In this document: positions 1-5,186 of the stretch, piece after piece
How the letters are laid out: every line of letters begins with the position of its first letter
Position numbering within the stretch: the stretch's first letter is position 1
Source: Acidimicrobiia bacterium
GTDB taxonomy: Bacteria > Actinomycetota > Acidimicrobiia > Acidimicrobiales > AC-14
Assembly (NCBI GenBank): GCA_019244985.1
Contig: JAFASB010000428.1
Span: forward strand, 1 to 5,186
Direction of reading: 5' to 3'
DNA length: 5,186 nt
The notes under the pieces: model-generated
Seen by the model: only the letters and a program-made list of their open reading frames with translations
What the model was told of the DNA's origin: nothing
Databases searched by the model: none
Translations under genes and position numbers: made by a program

Positions 1-330
1 CAGATACAACGGGACGGAGCCGACCTCGTGGCGGCATACCGCGGCCTCGACGGACTCGCCCGCCAACTCCAGACGCACGCGTGCATCCACCCGTGACACC
101 GGCATCGATCCCGGGTCCTGGCGGGGGAACTCCTCGCGCTGCCAGCCGCTTTCGTCGAGCTTCTGATGGAAGTACCCGTGGTCGTAGAAGAGGCCCACGC
201 CGACGAGCGGGAGCCCCATGTCGGCGGCCCCCTTGAGGTGGTCGCCGGCGAGGACGCCGAGGCCGCCGGAGTACTGCGGCAGGTCCTCGGACACGCCGAA
301 CTCGGGCGAAAAGTAGGCGACGGTCCTCAC
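1..330 (-). CDS. glgP: Alpha-glucan (glycogen) phosphorylase, N-terminal part, cut by the window edge
   Basis: This enzyme removes glucose from the non-reducing ends of alpha-1,4-glucan as glucose-1-phosphate, using pyridoxal phosphate, in the cytoplasm. Only the first 110 residues are in the window; the rest lies beyond base 1. Seen directly: the opening VRTVAYFSPEFGVSE, then LPQYSGGLGVLAGDHLKGA (residues 18-36), PLVGVGLFYDHGYFHQ (41-56) and GWQREEF (62-68). These are hallmarks of the compact bacterial alpha-glucan phosphorylase family, where the Gly-rich SGGLG loop helps bind the sugar phosphate. I chose GTG at 330 because homology begins there. An in-frame ATG at 354 would add MLLPYGEP, and neither start has a clear ribosome binding site. 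The N-terminal domain (DUF3417 type) of the longer family members is absent, since treS begins only 63 bp away in the opposite direction. The PLP lysine and active site are outside the window, so activity cannot be judged. Confidence 0.9.
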   Translation of the reverse strand, partial: MRTVAYFSPEFGVSEDLPQYSGGLGVLAGDHLKGAADMGLPLVGVGLFYDHGYFHQKLDESGWQREEFPRQDPGSMPVSRVDARVRLELAGESVEAAVCRHEVGSVPLYL

Positions 331-343
331 CGGCTCACCGTAC

Positions 344-351
344 GGGAGGAG
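344..351 (+). promoter_or_regulatory. Strong Shine-Dalgarno sequence upstream of a leader ORF
   Basis: GGGAGGAG is the only good plus-strand ribosome binding site ahead of treS, but it lies 42 bp from the treS GTG, too far to serve it directly. It lies immediately upstream of an ATG at 353 that opens a 14-codon ORF. The spacing from GGAGG to that ATG is short (3 nt). It may also be a chance purine run inside the opposite-strand phosphorylase leader. Confidence 0.4.
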
Positions 352-352
352 C

Positions 353-397
353 ATGCCGAGAAAGAAACCAACGATGCGCCATGATCTGACGCCGTGA
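353..397 (+). CDS. Possible 14-residue leader peptide overlapping the treS start
   Basis: The frame reads MPRKKPTMRHDLTP and then TGA. The TGA (395-397) overlaps the treS start codon (394-396) as GTGA, the classic arrangement for stop-start translational coupling. A purine-rich GGGAGGAG lies just before the ATG, whereas treS has no ribosome binding site of its own. The inferred role is a leader whose translation delivers ribosomes to treS. The peptide is basic and resembles no attenuator peptide I recognise, since it has no run of one regulatory amino acid. The ORF is short enough to be chance, and treS could instead be leaderless, so confidence is low. Confidence 0.3.
   Translation: MPRKKPTMRHDLTP
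380..385 (+). promoter_or_regulatory. Weak candidate -10 box for a leaderless treS transcript
   Basis: CATGAT matches TATAAT at four of six positions and ends 8 nt before the treS GTG, the spacing expected if transcription began at or next to the start codon. No matching -35 element is visible about 17 bp upstream. This is an alternative to the leader-ORF model, and the sequence cannot decide between them. Confidence 0.15.
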
Positions 398-2061
398 GCA
401 CATACCCCGCGATGGAGGCCGACATCCGTTGGTATCAGCGGGCCGTGCTCTACGAGGTCCTCGTCCGTGGCTTCTACGACGAGAGCGCCGATGGCAACGG
501 TGATCTACGCGGGCTCACCGAGCGCCTCGACTACCTGAAGTGGCTCGGCGTCGACTGCATCTGGCTGCTGCCCTTCTACCAGTCGCCGTTGCGCGACGGC
601 GGTTACGACATCAGCGACTTCTTCACCGTCCTGCCCGAGTACGGCGACCTCGGTGACGCGGTAACGCTCGTCGAGGAGGCCCACTCACGCGGCCTGCGGG
701 TCATTGCCGATCTGGTGATGAACCACACGAGTGACCAGCACCCCTGGTTCCAGATGTCGCGTAAGGACAAGACCAACCCCAATGCCGACTGGTACGTCTG
801 GAGCGACGACGACCAGCAGTGGTCCGACGCTCGCGTGATCTTCGTCGACACCGAGCGCTCGAACTGGGCGTGGGATTCCCAGCGCGGCCAGTACTACTGG
901 CACCGCTTCTTCAGTCATCAGCCCGACCTCAACTACGACAACCAAGAGGTCCAGCAGGTGATGCTCGACGTCGTGCGCTTCTGGCTCGACATCGGCCTCG
1001 ACGGGTTCCGGCTCGACGCCGTGCCGTATCTGTTCGGGCGCGTCGGCACCAACTGCGAGACCCGCCCCGAGACCCACGACTTCCTGAAGCGCCTGCGCAA
1101 GGAGGTCGACGCCACCCACCCCGGGCGCGTGCTGCTCGCCGAGTCGAACCAGTGGCCGGCAGACGTCGTCGAATACTTCGGCGACGGCGACGAGTGCCAT
1201 ATGTGCTTCCACTTCCCTCTCATGCCGCGCATGTTCATGGCGGTGCGCCGGGGCCAGCGCTACCCGATCACGGAGATCCTCGGACAGACGCCCGAGATTC
1301 CCGACGGGTGCCAGTGGGGCCTGTTCCTCCGCAACCACGACGAGCTGACGCTCGAGATGGTCACCGACGAGGAGCGGGACTACATGTACGCCGAGTACGC
1401 CAAGGACCCGCGGATGAAGCTCAACCTCGGCATCCGCCGGCGTCTGGCCCCGCTGCTCGACAACAACCGCGACCTCATCGAGCTCTTCCACGCCCTGCTG
1501 TTCAGCATGCCGGGCACACCGATCCTCTATTACGGCGACGAGATCGGCATGGGCGACAACGTCTACCTCGGTGACCGAGACAGCGTGCGCACGCCGATGC
1601 AGTGGTCCCCCGACCGCAACGCCGGCTTCAGCAGGGCCGAGTTCCCCCAGCTCTACCTGCCGCCGCTGATGGACAGCGTCTACGGCTACCCGGCGGTCAA
1701 CGTCGAGGCCCAGCAGCGTGACCCCAGTTCACTGCTGCTGTGGGTCAAGCGGATGCTCGACGTCCGCCGCGACCACCCGGTGTTCGGCATCGGCAGCTTC
1801 GAGGTGCTCCCCGCCGAGAACGCGGCCGTGCTGGCCTTCATCCGTGAGCTCGACGGTTCGACGGTGCTGTGCGTGAACAACCTCAGCCACCGCGCCCAGC
1901 CCGTCGAGCTCGACCTTGGCGAGTACGAGGGACGCATCCCCGTCGAGCTGCTCGGCCGCGTCGAGTTCCCGAAGATCGGCGAGCTGCCCTACTTCATCAC
2001 CCTCGAGGGCTACGGCTTCTTCTGGTTTGAGCTCGACGAGGCCCCCGCCGGAACTACTTGA
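394..2061 (+). CDS. treS: Trehalose synthase (maltose alpha-D-glucosyltransferase), GH13 family
   Basis: TreS interconverts maltose and trehalose by intramolecular transglucosylation in the cytoplasm. The 555-residue protein starts with the typical WYQRAVLYEVLVRGFYD (13-29), followed by the (beta/alpha)8 barrel of GH13 enzymes. Conserved regions seen: DLVMNHTSD (106-114), GFRLDAV with nucleophile Asp208, LLAESNQW with acid/base Glu250, and RNHDE with transition-state stabiliser Asp316. RDGGYDISDF (68-77), GIRRRLAPLLDNNR (346-359) and GDRDSVRTPMQW (393-404) are TreS-like and separate it from ordinary amylases. A beta-sandwich C-terminal domain follows from about residue 465. It is somewhat shorter than the roughly 600-residue mycobacterial enzyme, and no maltokinase domain is fused. 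GTG at 394 is taken as the start; ATG at 412 is possible, and neither has its own ribosome binding site. It diverges from a glycogen phosphorylase, which fits storage-sugar metabolism. Its last 8 bases overlap the convergent lipoprotein gene. Confidence 0.95.
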   Translation: MSTYPAMEADIRWYQRAVLYEVLVRGFYDESADGNGDLRGLTERLDYLKWLGVDCIWLLPFYQSPLRDGGYDISDFFTVLPEYGDLGDAVTLVEEAHSRGLRVIADLVMNHTSDQHPWFQMSRKDKTNPNADWYVWSDDDQQWSDARVIFVDTERSNWAWDSQRGQYYWHRFFSHQPDLNYDNQEVQQVMLDVVRFWLDIGLDGFRLDAVPYLFGRVGTNCETRPETHDFLKRLRKEVDATHPGRVLLAESNQWPADVVEYFGDGDECHMCFHFPLMPRMFMAVRRGQRYPITEILGQTPEIPDGCQWGLFLRNHDELTLEMVTDEERDYMYAEYAKDPRMKLNLGIRRRLAPLLDNNRDLIELFHALLFSMPGTPILYYGDEIGMGDNVYLGDRDSVRTPMQWSPDRNAGFSRAEFPQLYLPPLMDSVYGYPAVNVEAQQRDPSSLLLWVKRMLDVRRDHPVFGIGSFEVLPAENAAVLAFIRELDGSTVLCVNNLSHRAQPVELDLGEYEGRIPVELLGRVEFPKIGELPYFITLEGYGFFWFELDEAPAGTT

Positions 2062-3565
2062 CGGTTGCCTTCATCTCGAACCTGGTGAGGCTGCCGTCCT
2101 TGCGTACCCGCATGGCGGCGGCAGAGAAGGGGTCGAGCCAGGGCTTGACGTCGGTCTCGTAGCGCTGCTTGGACTTTCCGGTGAGCAGGCCCTCGATGTA
2201 CTGGCGGATGCTGCTCATCTGAAGGACCATCTGGAACTGGGTGCCGGGCTCGGCCGAGCCGAGCGTGTCCTTGAACGCCGACCCGCCGTCGAACCCACCG
2301 CTGCCCTTGGCCAGGCGAGTCAGGTAGTCCGTGGAACTGGCGAGGATGAAGTTGTCGCCGACCAGCGCCATCGCCGGCTGGATCCCCGTGCGGATCGGCG
2401 CCGGGAAAACGTCCATCGTGCTGCCGTTCGGTCCCGGACGCTGGTCGAGCTTCACGCCCAGCTTCTGCGTCAGGACCGAGTTGATCTTGGCGACGGCAGC
2501 CTGCGCCTTCGACGTGTCGGTGGCGCGGACGAGCAGTGCGAAGTCCGGCGTCGGCCCCGTGGTCGGCGGGCCGAGGGCGATCACCGTCTCGCCGTGCATC
2601 CACGAGAGCACGTCCTGGCGGATGTCGAGGCCGAGCTGCTGCTGGGCCTTGTTCAGATCGCCTGACGCCTGCGGATTGCTCTGGAGCACGGCGCCCAGCA
2701 CGCTGTCGAAGGCGCCGCCGAGGTTCCACAGCGAGATGGCGCCGAGGCTGTCGGACGGGAGGTTGTTGGTGACGCTGAGGTCCCCACCGCCGCTGCTGCC
2801 CGGCGTCTCGATCACGCCGCTCAGTACGCCGCCGGAGCTGACTGCGTGGAGGTCGGCCGCCGCCGAGCCGATGTCAGGGATGCCGTCGAGGTTGATCCGG
2901 GCCTTGCCGGTCTGGCGGCTCAGCTCGGCCTTCGCCAGCGCGAGCAGGGCGTGGCCATCGGCCCAGGCCGTCACCACCCGGTCGCTGCTCAGCTTGTCGA
3001 CCACCCGCGTGAACTTGGCGTCGGCGGCCAGTCCGCCGCCGCTGTCGGCCTGGCGCGCCACGGTGTCGAGCAGGGCGGTGTCCTTCTTCTGCACGACGAT
3101 GGCGTAGCCCTTGACGACCTTGTAGGCGGCGTCGAAGTTCGGGCTCTTGGCCGCCTTGGCGAGGGCGGCGGTGGCCTGCGTGTCGTCCTTGCTCTTGATC
3201 AGGCCGACGACGCTGGGATTCGGCGTGTTGGGCATGACCGCGAGCGACAGCTCGTCACCGAGCCACGGCTTGACATCCTGGGTGTAGTCGAGGCCGAGAT
3301 TCTTCACCGCCTGGGTGAGGGCGTCGTCTCGGGCGGCGTCGAAGGTTTTCTTGCTGGCCTTGGGGAACTTGGCCAGGATCCCGTCGATGTCGCTCTTCTG
3401 GGAGTCCGACGGGTTGACCGCGACGCTGATGTAAGCCAAGGCCGACGTCGGGACGAACGCGGCCGCCTTCTTCGTCTCGTCGGTCTTGCCGCCGCTGTTG
3501 CCACATGCGGCCAGGCCGGTTGCGACGACGACGGCGACGATCAGGGACCCGAGCGCTCGCTTCAT
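2054..3565 (-). CDS. Secreted lipoprotein with two internal repeat units, DUF3352-like
   Basis: The 503-residue protein begins with a lipoprotein signal peptide: Lys2-Arg3, a hydrophobic core (LGSLIVAVVVATG) and the lipobox LAAC with Cys21, followed by a Gly/Ser/Lys linker. It should therefore be lipid-anchored on the outer face of the cytoplasmic membrane. The opening FVPTSALAYISVAVNPSDSQK (about 37-57) and the motif LGLDYTQDVKPWLGDE (90-105) resemble the actinobacterial DUF3352 family, whose function is unknown. The body is two copies of one unit (about 38-256 and 269-503). LGLDxxQDVxxWxxxE recurs at 311-326, and DVKPWL appears again at 472-477. The ATG at 3565 is well supported by GGGAGG five bases upstream. 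Although the frame stays open further upstream, it would overlap the SRPBCC gene and lose the signal peptide. It probably forms an operon with that gene, 26 bp upstream, and it overlaps the end of treS by 8 bp. The family assignment is from memory of its pattern; no enzymatic motif is visible. Confidence 0.88.
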   Translation of the reverse strand: MKRALGSLIVAVVVATGLAACGNSGGKTDETKKAAAFVPTSALAYISVAVNPSDSQKSDIDGILAKFPKASKKTFDAARDDALTQAVKNLGLDYTQDVKPWLGDELSLAVMPNTPNPSVVGLIKSKDDTQATAALAKAAKSPNFDAAYKVVKGYAIVVQKKDTALLDTVARQADSGGGLAADAKFTRVVDKLSSDRVVTAWADGHALLALAKAELSRQTGKARINLDGIPDIGSAAADLHAVSSGGVLSGVIETPGSSGGGDLSVTNNLPSDSLGAISLWNLGGAFDSVLGAVLQSNPQASGDLNKAQQQLGLDIRQDVLSWMHGETVIALGPPTTGPTPDFALLVRATDTSKAQAAVAKINSVLTQKLGVKLDQRPGPNGSTMDVFPAPIRTGIQPAMALVGDNFILASSTDYLTRLAKGSGGFDGGSAFKDTLGSAEPGTQFQMVLQMSSIRQYIEGLLTGKSKQRYETDVKPWLDPFSAAAMRVRKDGSLTRFEMKATVK

Positions 3566-3570
3566 GAACA

Positions 3571-3576
3571 CCTCCC
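3571..3576 (-). promoter_or_regulatory. Ribosome binding site of the lipoprotein gene
   Basis: On the minus strand GGGAGG ends 5 nt before the ATG at 3565. It fixes that start in preference to upstream in-frame codons, and it sits inside the 26-bp gap after the SRPBCC stop codon. It is the best ribosome binding site in the window that directly precedes a confidently called gene. Confidence 0.8.
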
Positions 3577-3591
3577 GTGGGCCGCCTGAGG

Positions 3592-4029
3592 CTAAACCGC
3601 CGGACCCCCCTCGACCAGCGATTTCAGATTCGCCAGGTTCCGGTGCCACACCCGTCGCAGGACCGGCGCCATCGCTGCGCCTCCCAGGCGGCCCGCCGCC
3701 CACGCCGGAAAGCGAAGCTCCTCCTCCCATGCGAACGATGTCCCGCCGGCCACGGGCGAGAGCACGAAGTGACCTGCGCCGGTCACGACGCCGACGTGGC
3801 GGATTCCCATGGCTCGAGGCGGATCCCACTCGGTCACGACCATCCGGTCGGTCAGTCGCAACGGGCCGACCTTGGTGTCGCAGTCGAACGAGGCGCCCAC
3901 ACCCGTCCTGGCGTCGGACGTGAAACGGATGGCGACCGCGTCCTCCATCCAGCGGACGTGCGACGAGATGTCCTCGACGGCGGCCCAGACCCGCTCGGGC
4001 GCCGCGGCGATCGTCTCCTCGACCCGGAT
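3592..4029 (-). CDS. SRPBCC-family (START/Bet v1-like) ligand-binding protein with a non-standard start
   Basis: SRPBCC proteins fold as a helix-grip that encloses a hydrophobic ligand; members range from polyketide cyclases to lipid carriers and uncharacterised proteins. The ligand here cannot be told. Seen: VEETIAAAPERVWAAVEDISSHVRWM, the usual first strand and helix, then TKVGPLRLTDRMVVTEWDPPRAMGIRH, GHFVLSPVAGGTSFAWEEEL, and a C-terminal helix RRVWHRNLANLKSLVEG. Total length is about 145 residues, normal for the family. The only ATG/GTG/TTG in frame is ATG at 3948, which would remove the first strand and helix and leave 118 residues. The frame is open upstream to a TGA at 4048-4050, and homology runs to about 4029. 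I place the start at ATC (4027-4029) because AGGA lies 5 nt before it; ACG at 4033-4035 is another possibility, as is an error or mutation of an original ATG. It is followed after 26 bp by the lipoprotein gene. Confidence 0.78.
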   Translation of the reverse strand: MRVEETIAAAPERVWAAVEDISSHVRWMEDAVAIRFTSDARTGVGASFDCDTKVGPLRLTDRMVVTEWDPPRAMGIRHVGVVTGAGHFVLSPVAGGTSFAWEEELRFPAWAAGRLGGAAMAPVLRRVWHRNLANLKSLVEGGPAV

Positions 4030-4053
4030 GAACGTCCTACGAGGATGTCATGC

Positions 4054-4067
4054 CCACAGCCCTGTGG
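4054..4067. repeat. Perfect inverted repeat, candidate operator
   Basis: CCACAG and CTGTGG are perfect 6-bp arms separated by CC. The repeat is centred in the 51-bp gap between the SRPBCC gene (minus) and the PaaK-like gene (plus), where a dimeric regulator could control both. The right arm overlaps the DnaA-like 9-mer and the candidate -10 box. The arms are short, so chance is possible. Confidence 0.4.
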
Positions 4068-4071
4068 ATAA
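4063..4071 (-). promoter_or_regulatory. Consensus DnaA-box 9-mer
   Basis: The minus strand reads TTATCCACA, an exact match to the consensus DnaA box. It is AT-rich compared with its surroundings and lies between two divergent genes. Only one perfect copy was seen and no cluster, so this is not an origin. If bound, it would more likely be a DnaA-responsive promoter site or a DnaA titration site. Binding is an inference. Confidence 0.35.
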
Positions 4072-4072
4072 C
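4067..4072 (+). promoter_or_regulatory. Candidate -10 box of the PaaK-like gene
   Basis: GATAAC matches TATAAT at four of six positions and ends 8 nt before the GTG at 4081. That gene has no Shine-Dalgarno sequence, so a leaderless transcript starting near 4080 fits. No clear -35 box is visible. The hexamer overlaps the DnaA-like site, which would place any bound protein on the promoter. Confidence 0.3.
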
Positions 4073-4080
4073 GTTCTGTC

Positions 4081-5186
4081 GTGGCTTGGGACCGGCGGAA
4101 GCCGTCGTGGATCAGAACCGCCCAGGACAAGGCGCTGCGCCGCTACCTGGCGCAGGACGTCTATCCGTACTCGCCGTACTACCAAGTGCGGTTCGACGAG
4201 GCGGGCGTCGGCCAGCGCGGCATCAAGAGCCGGGCCGACCTCGACAAGGTGCCGCTGACCACCTTCGACGAGATAGCGAACCCGGCGTCGGTCGTCCTGC
4301 GCCCCGACGAGCAGAGCATCCAGCAGTACGCGCGGATCGGGATCGTGGCTCGCGTCTTCTGGGCCAAGCTCTGGCGGCGGGAGTGGGTCGTCAACCAGCG
4401 GATGATCGACCCGGTGTACAAGCCGCTGCACTGGCACGTCGACGACGGCTTCCCGATCGGGTCGTCCGCCGAGGACGTCGAGCGTCTGGCCGAGCTGGGA
4501 CGGCGCTGGCTCGAGCTGGCCGGGGTCGCCCGCTACGACGTGGTCGTCAGCGTGCTGCCACCGGGCCCCAACCTGGCGTACTGGGAGCTCGTCCTCGGCG
4601 CCCGCCAGGCCGGCGTGTCGGCCCTCCACCTGAACCCCTCGACCACCGTCGAGCAGCTGGCGGCGGCGCGGCCCAACGTGATCGCCGGCCGCCCGGGTGA
4701 TCTCGTGCGCCTGCTCGAGGCCGCCCGGCCCATCGAGCGCAACCTCGACGGCCTGCGCACGTTGCTCGTCGCCGGCGCCCGCCTCGACGACGGGACCAGG
4801 CGTCACCTCCTGACCTTGGTCGACGGCCAAGCGGCCGTCGTCGCGGCATGGGCTCCGCCCGGGGTGCGCGCCCTGTGGAGTCAGTGCCGCGAGGGCGAAG
4901 GGCTCCACACCGCTCCCGACGCCGAGATCGTCGAGCTCGTCGACCCGCTGTCGGGTGTGCCCGTCGCCGGGAGTGACGGCGAGGTGGCATGGACGGCGCT
5001 CGACTGGAAGGGCACGGCCTTCCTGCGCCTGCGCACCGGCGTCTACGGCTCGATCGACGAGAGCCCCTGCCCGGCGTGCGGGCGCACGACACCGCGACTG
5101 CTTCCCAGTGCCACGTCCGAGCCCGGTTTCGCCCGCGTTCTGGACTCCCATCCCAAGGTCCAGGCCTGGCAGGCCGAGCTGCGCAC
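4081..5186 (+). CDS. PaaK-like (phenylacetate-CoA ligase family) protein with degenerate adenylation motifs, 3' end beyond the window
   Basis: At least 368 residues run to the right edge without a stop. The layout follows phenylacetate-CoA ligase-type adenylate-forming enzymes: VYPYSPYYQVRFDEAGV (27-43), RADLDKVPLTTFDEI (51-65), DVVVSVLPPGPNLAYWELVLGARQAG (153-178), NVIAGRPGDLVRLLEAA (199-215), LRTLLVAGARLDD (225-237), GEVAWTAL (300-307) and a late CPACGR (330-335). Active members activate a carboxylate with ATP and load it onto CoA. Here the phosphate-binding loop expected before Asp153 is not recognisable; the region reads DDGFPIGSSAED (121-132) where SSGTTGKPT-like sequence belongs. The family's RTGD reads RTGV (Val321), and the GRxDD hinge after CPACGR is not seen. 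It may be a non-catalytic or altered relative. GTG at 4081 is the only sensible start, since an in-frame TAA lies at 4069-4071; it has no ribosome binding site, suggesting leaderless translation. It diverges from the SRPBCC gene. Confidence 0.82.
   Translation, partial: MAWDRRKPSWIRTAQDKALRRYLAQDVYPYSPYYQVRFDEAGVGQRGIKSRADLDKVPLTTFDEIANPASVVLRPDEQSIQQYARIGIVARVFWAKLWRREWVVNQRMIDPVYKPLHWHVDDGFPIGSSAEDVERLAELGRRWLELAGVARYDVVVSVLPPGPNLAYWELVLGARQAGVSALHLNPSTTVEQLAAARPNVIAGRPGDLVRLLEAARPIERNLDGLRTLLVAGARLDDGTRRHLLTLVDGQAAVVAAWAPPGVRALWSQCREGEGLHTAPDAEIVELVDPLSGVPVAGSDGEVAWTALDWKGTAFLRLRTGVYGSIDESPCPACGRTTPRLLPSATSEPGFARVLDSHPKVQAWQAELR

Noticed and set aside
166..384. 72-codon plus-strand open frame at the left end
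   Set aside because: It is antisense to the clearly recognisable phosphorylase and has no motif or ribosome binding site.
685..1491. Long open frame antisense to treS
   Set aside because: It mirrors the treS codon pattern (Val/Glu/Ala/His-rich, low complexity) and has no family motif. treS is certain on the other strand.
2846..3589. Plus-strand 247-codon open frame opposite the lipoprotein gene
   Set aside because: The minus strand carries a signal peptide, lipobox, ribosome binding site and repeated motifs. The plus frame has none and mirrors its codons.
3566..3829. Upstream extension of the lipoprotein reading frame to 3829
   Set aside because: The extra residues are Arg/Gly-rich, overlap the SRPBCC gene in another frame, and would bury the signal peptide. 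The ribosome binding site at 3571-3576 supports ATG 3565.
4054..4071. Replication origin suggested by the DnaA 9-mer
   Set aside because: There is only one perfect box, with no cluster, no AT-rich unwinding region, and no dnaA, dnaN or gyrB nearby.
4050..4700. Plus-strand open frame starting with ATG at 4050
   Set aside because: The product is Arg/Pro/Gly-rich without motifs. It is an out-of-frame reading of the PaaK-like gene and would swallow the intergenic control region.
4048..5151. 367-codon minus-strand open frame across the PaaK-like gene
   Set aside because: The composition is typical of an antisense shadow in GC-rich DNA. The plus frame from 4081 shows coherent PaaK-family motifs over the same span and is open to the window end.
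1..5186. CRISPR array, tRNA/rRNA genes, insertion sequences or phage attachment sites
   Set aside because: I saw no regularly spaced direct repeats, cloverleaf-like sequences, transposase motifs or terminal repeats. Coding sequence fills almost the whole window.

Overview
The window is GC-rich (about two thirds by eye). Its codon use, a strong bias to G/C at third positions, also opens long spurious frames on the opposite strand. The gene set is an alpha-glucan phosphorylase, a trehalose synthase, a two-domain DUF3352-like lipoprotein, an SRPBCC protein and a PaaK-like protein with GTG starts. This suggests an actinomycetote, possibly from a deep lineage such as Acidimicrobiia. That placement is an inference from style and gene content, not from a marker gene.

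Layout, left to right. (1) Bases 1-330, minus strand: the N-terminal 110 residues of an alpha-glucan (glycogen) phosphorylase, cut by the left edge. (2) Bases 331-393: a 63-bp divergent control region. It carries a strong plus-strand Shine-Dalgarno sequence and a possible 14-codon leader ORF whose stop overlaps the treS start. (3) Bases 394-2061, plus strand: a complete trehalose synthase (GH13 family). (4) Bases 2054-3565, minus strand: an exported lipoprotein with two internal repeat units, overlapping the 3' end of treS by 8 bp. (5) Bases 3592 to about 4029, minus strand: an SRPBCC-fold protein. It lies just upstream of the lipoprotein and is probably co-transcribed with it. Its coding sequence clearly extends beyond its only standard in-frame start codon. 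(6) Bases 4030-4080: a short divergent intergenic region with a perfect 6-bp-arm inverted repeat and a consensus DnaA 9-mer. (7) Base 4081 to the right edge, plus strand: a PaaK-like (phenylacetate-CoA ligase family) protein, truncated by the window, in which the usual ATP-binding motifs are degenerate.

How the genes fit together. The phosphorylase and trehalose synthase form a divergent pair for storage-carbohydrate metabolism. The phosphorylase releases glucose-1-phosphate from alpha-glucan, and TreS interconverts maltose and trehalose. The SRPBCC/lipoprotein pair and the PaaK-like gene have no evident link to this pathway. Nothing here amounts to a defence system or mobile element. The points most worth checking are the degenerate PaaK-like enzyme, the non-standard SRPBCC start, the leader ORF before treS, and the control site at about 4054-4072.
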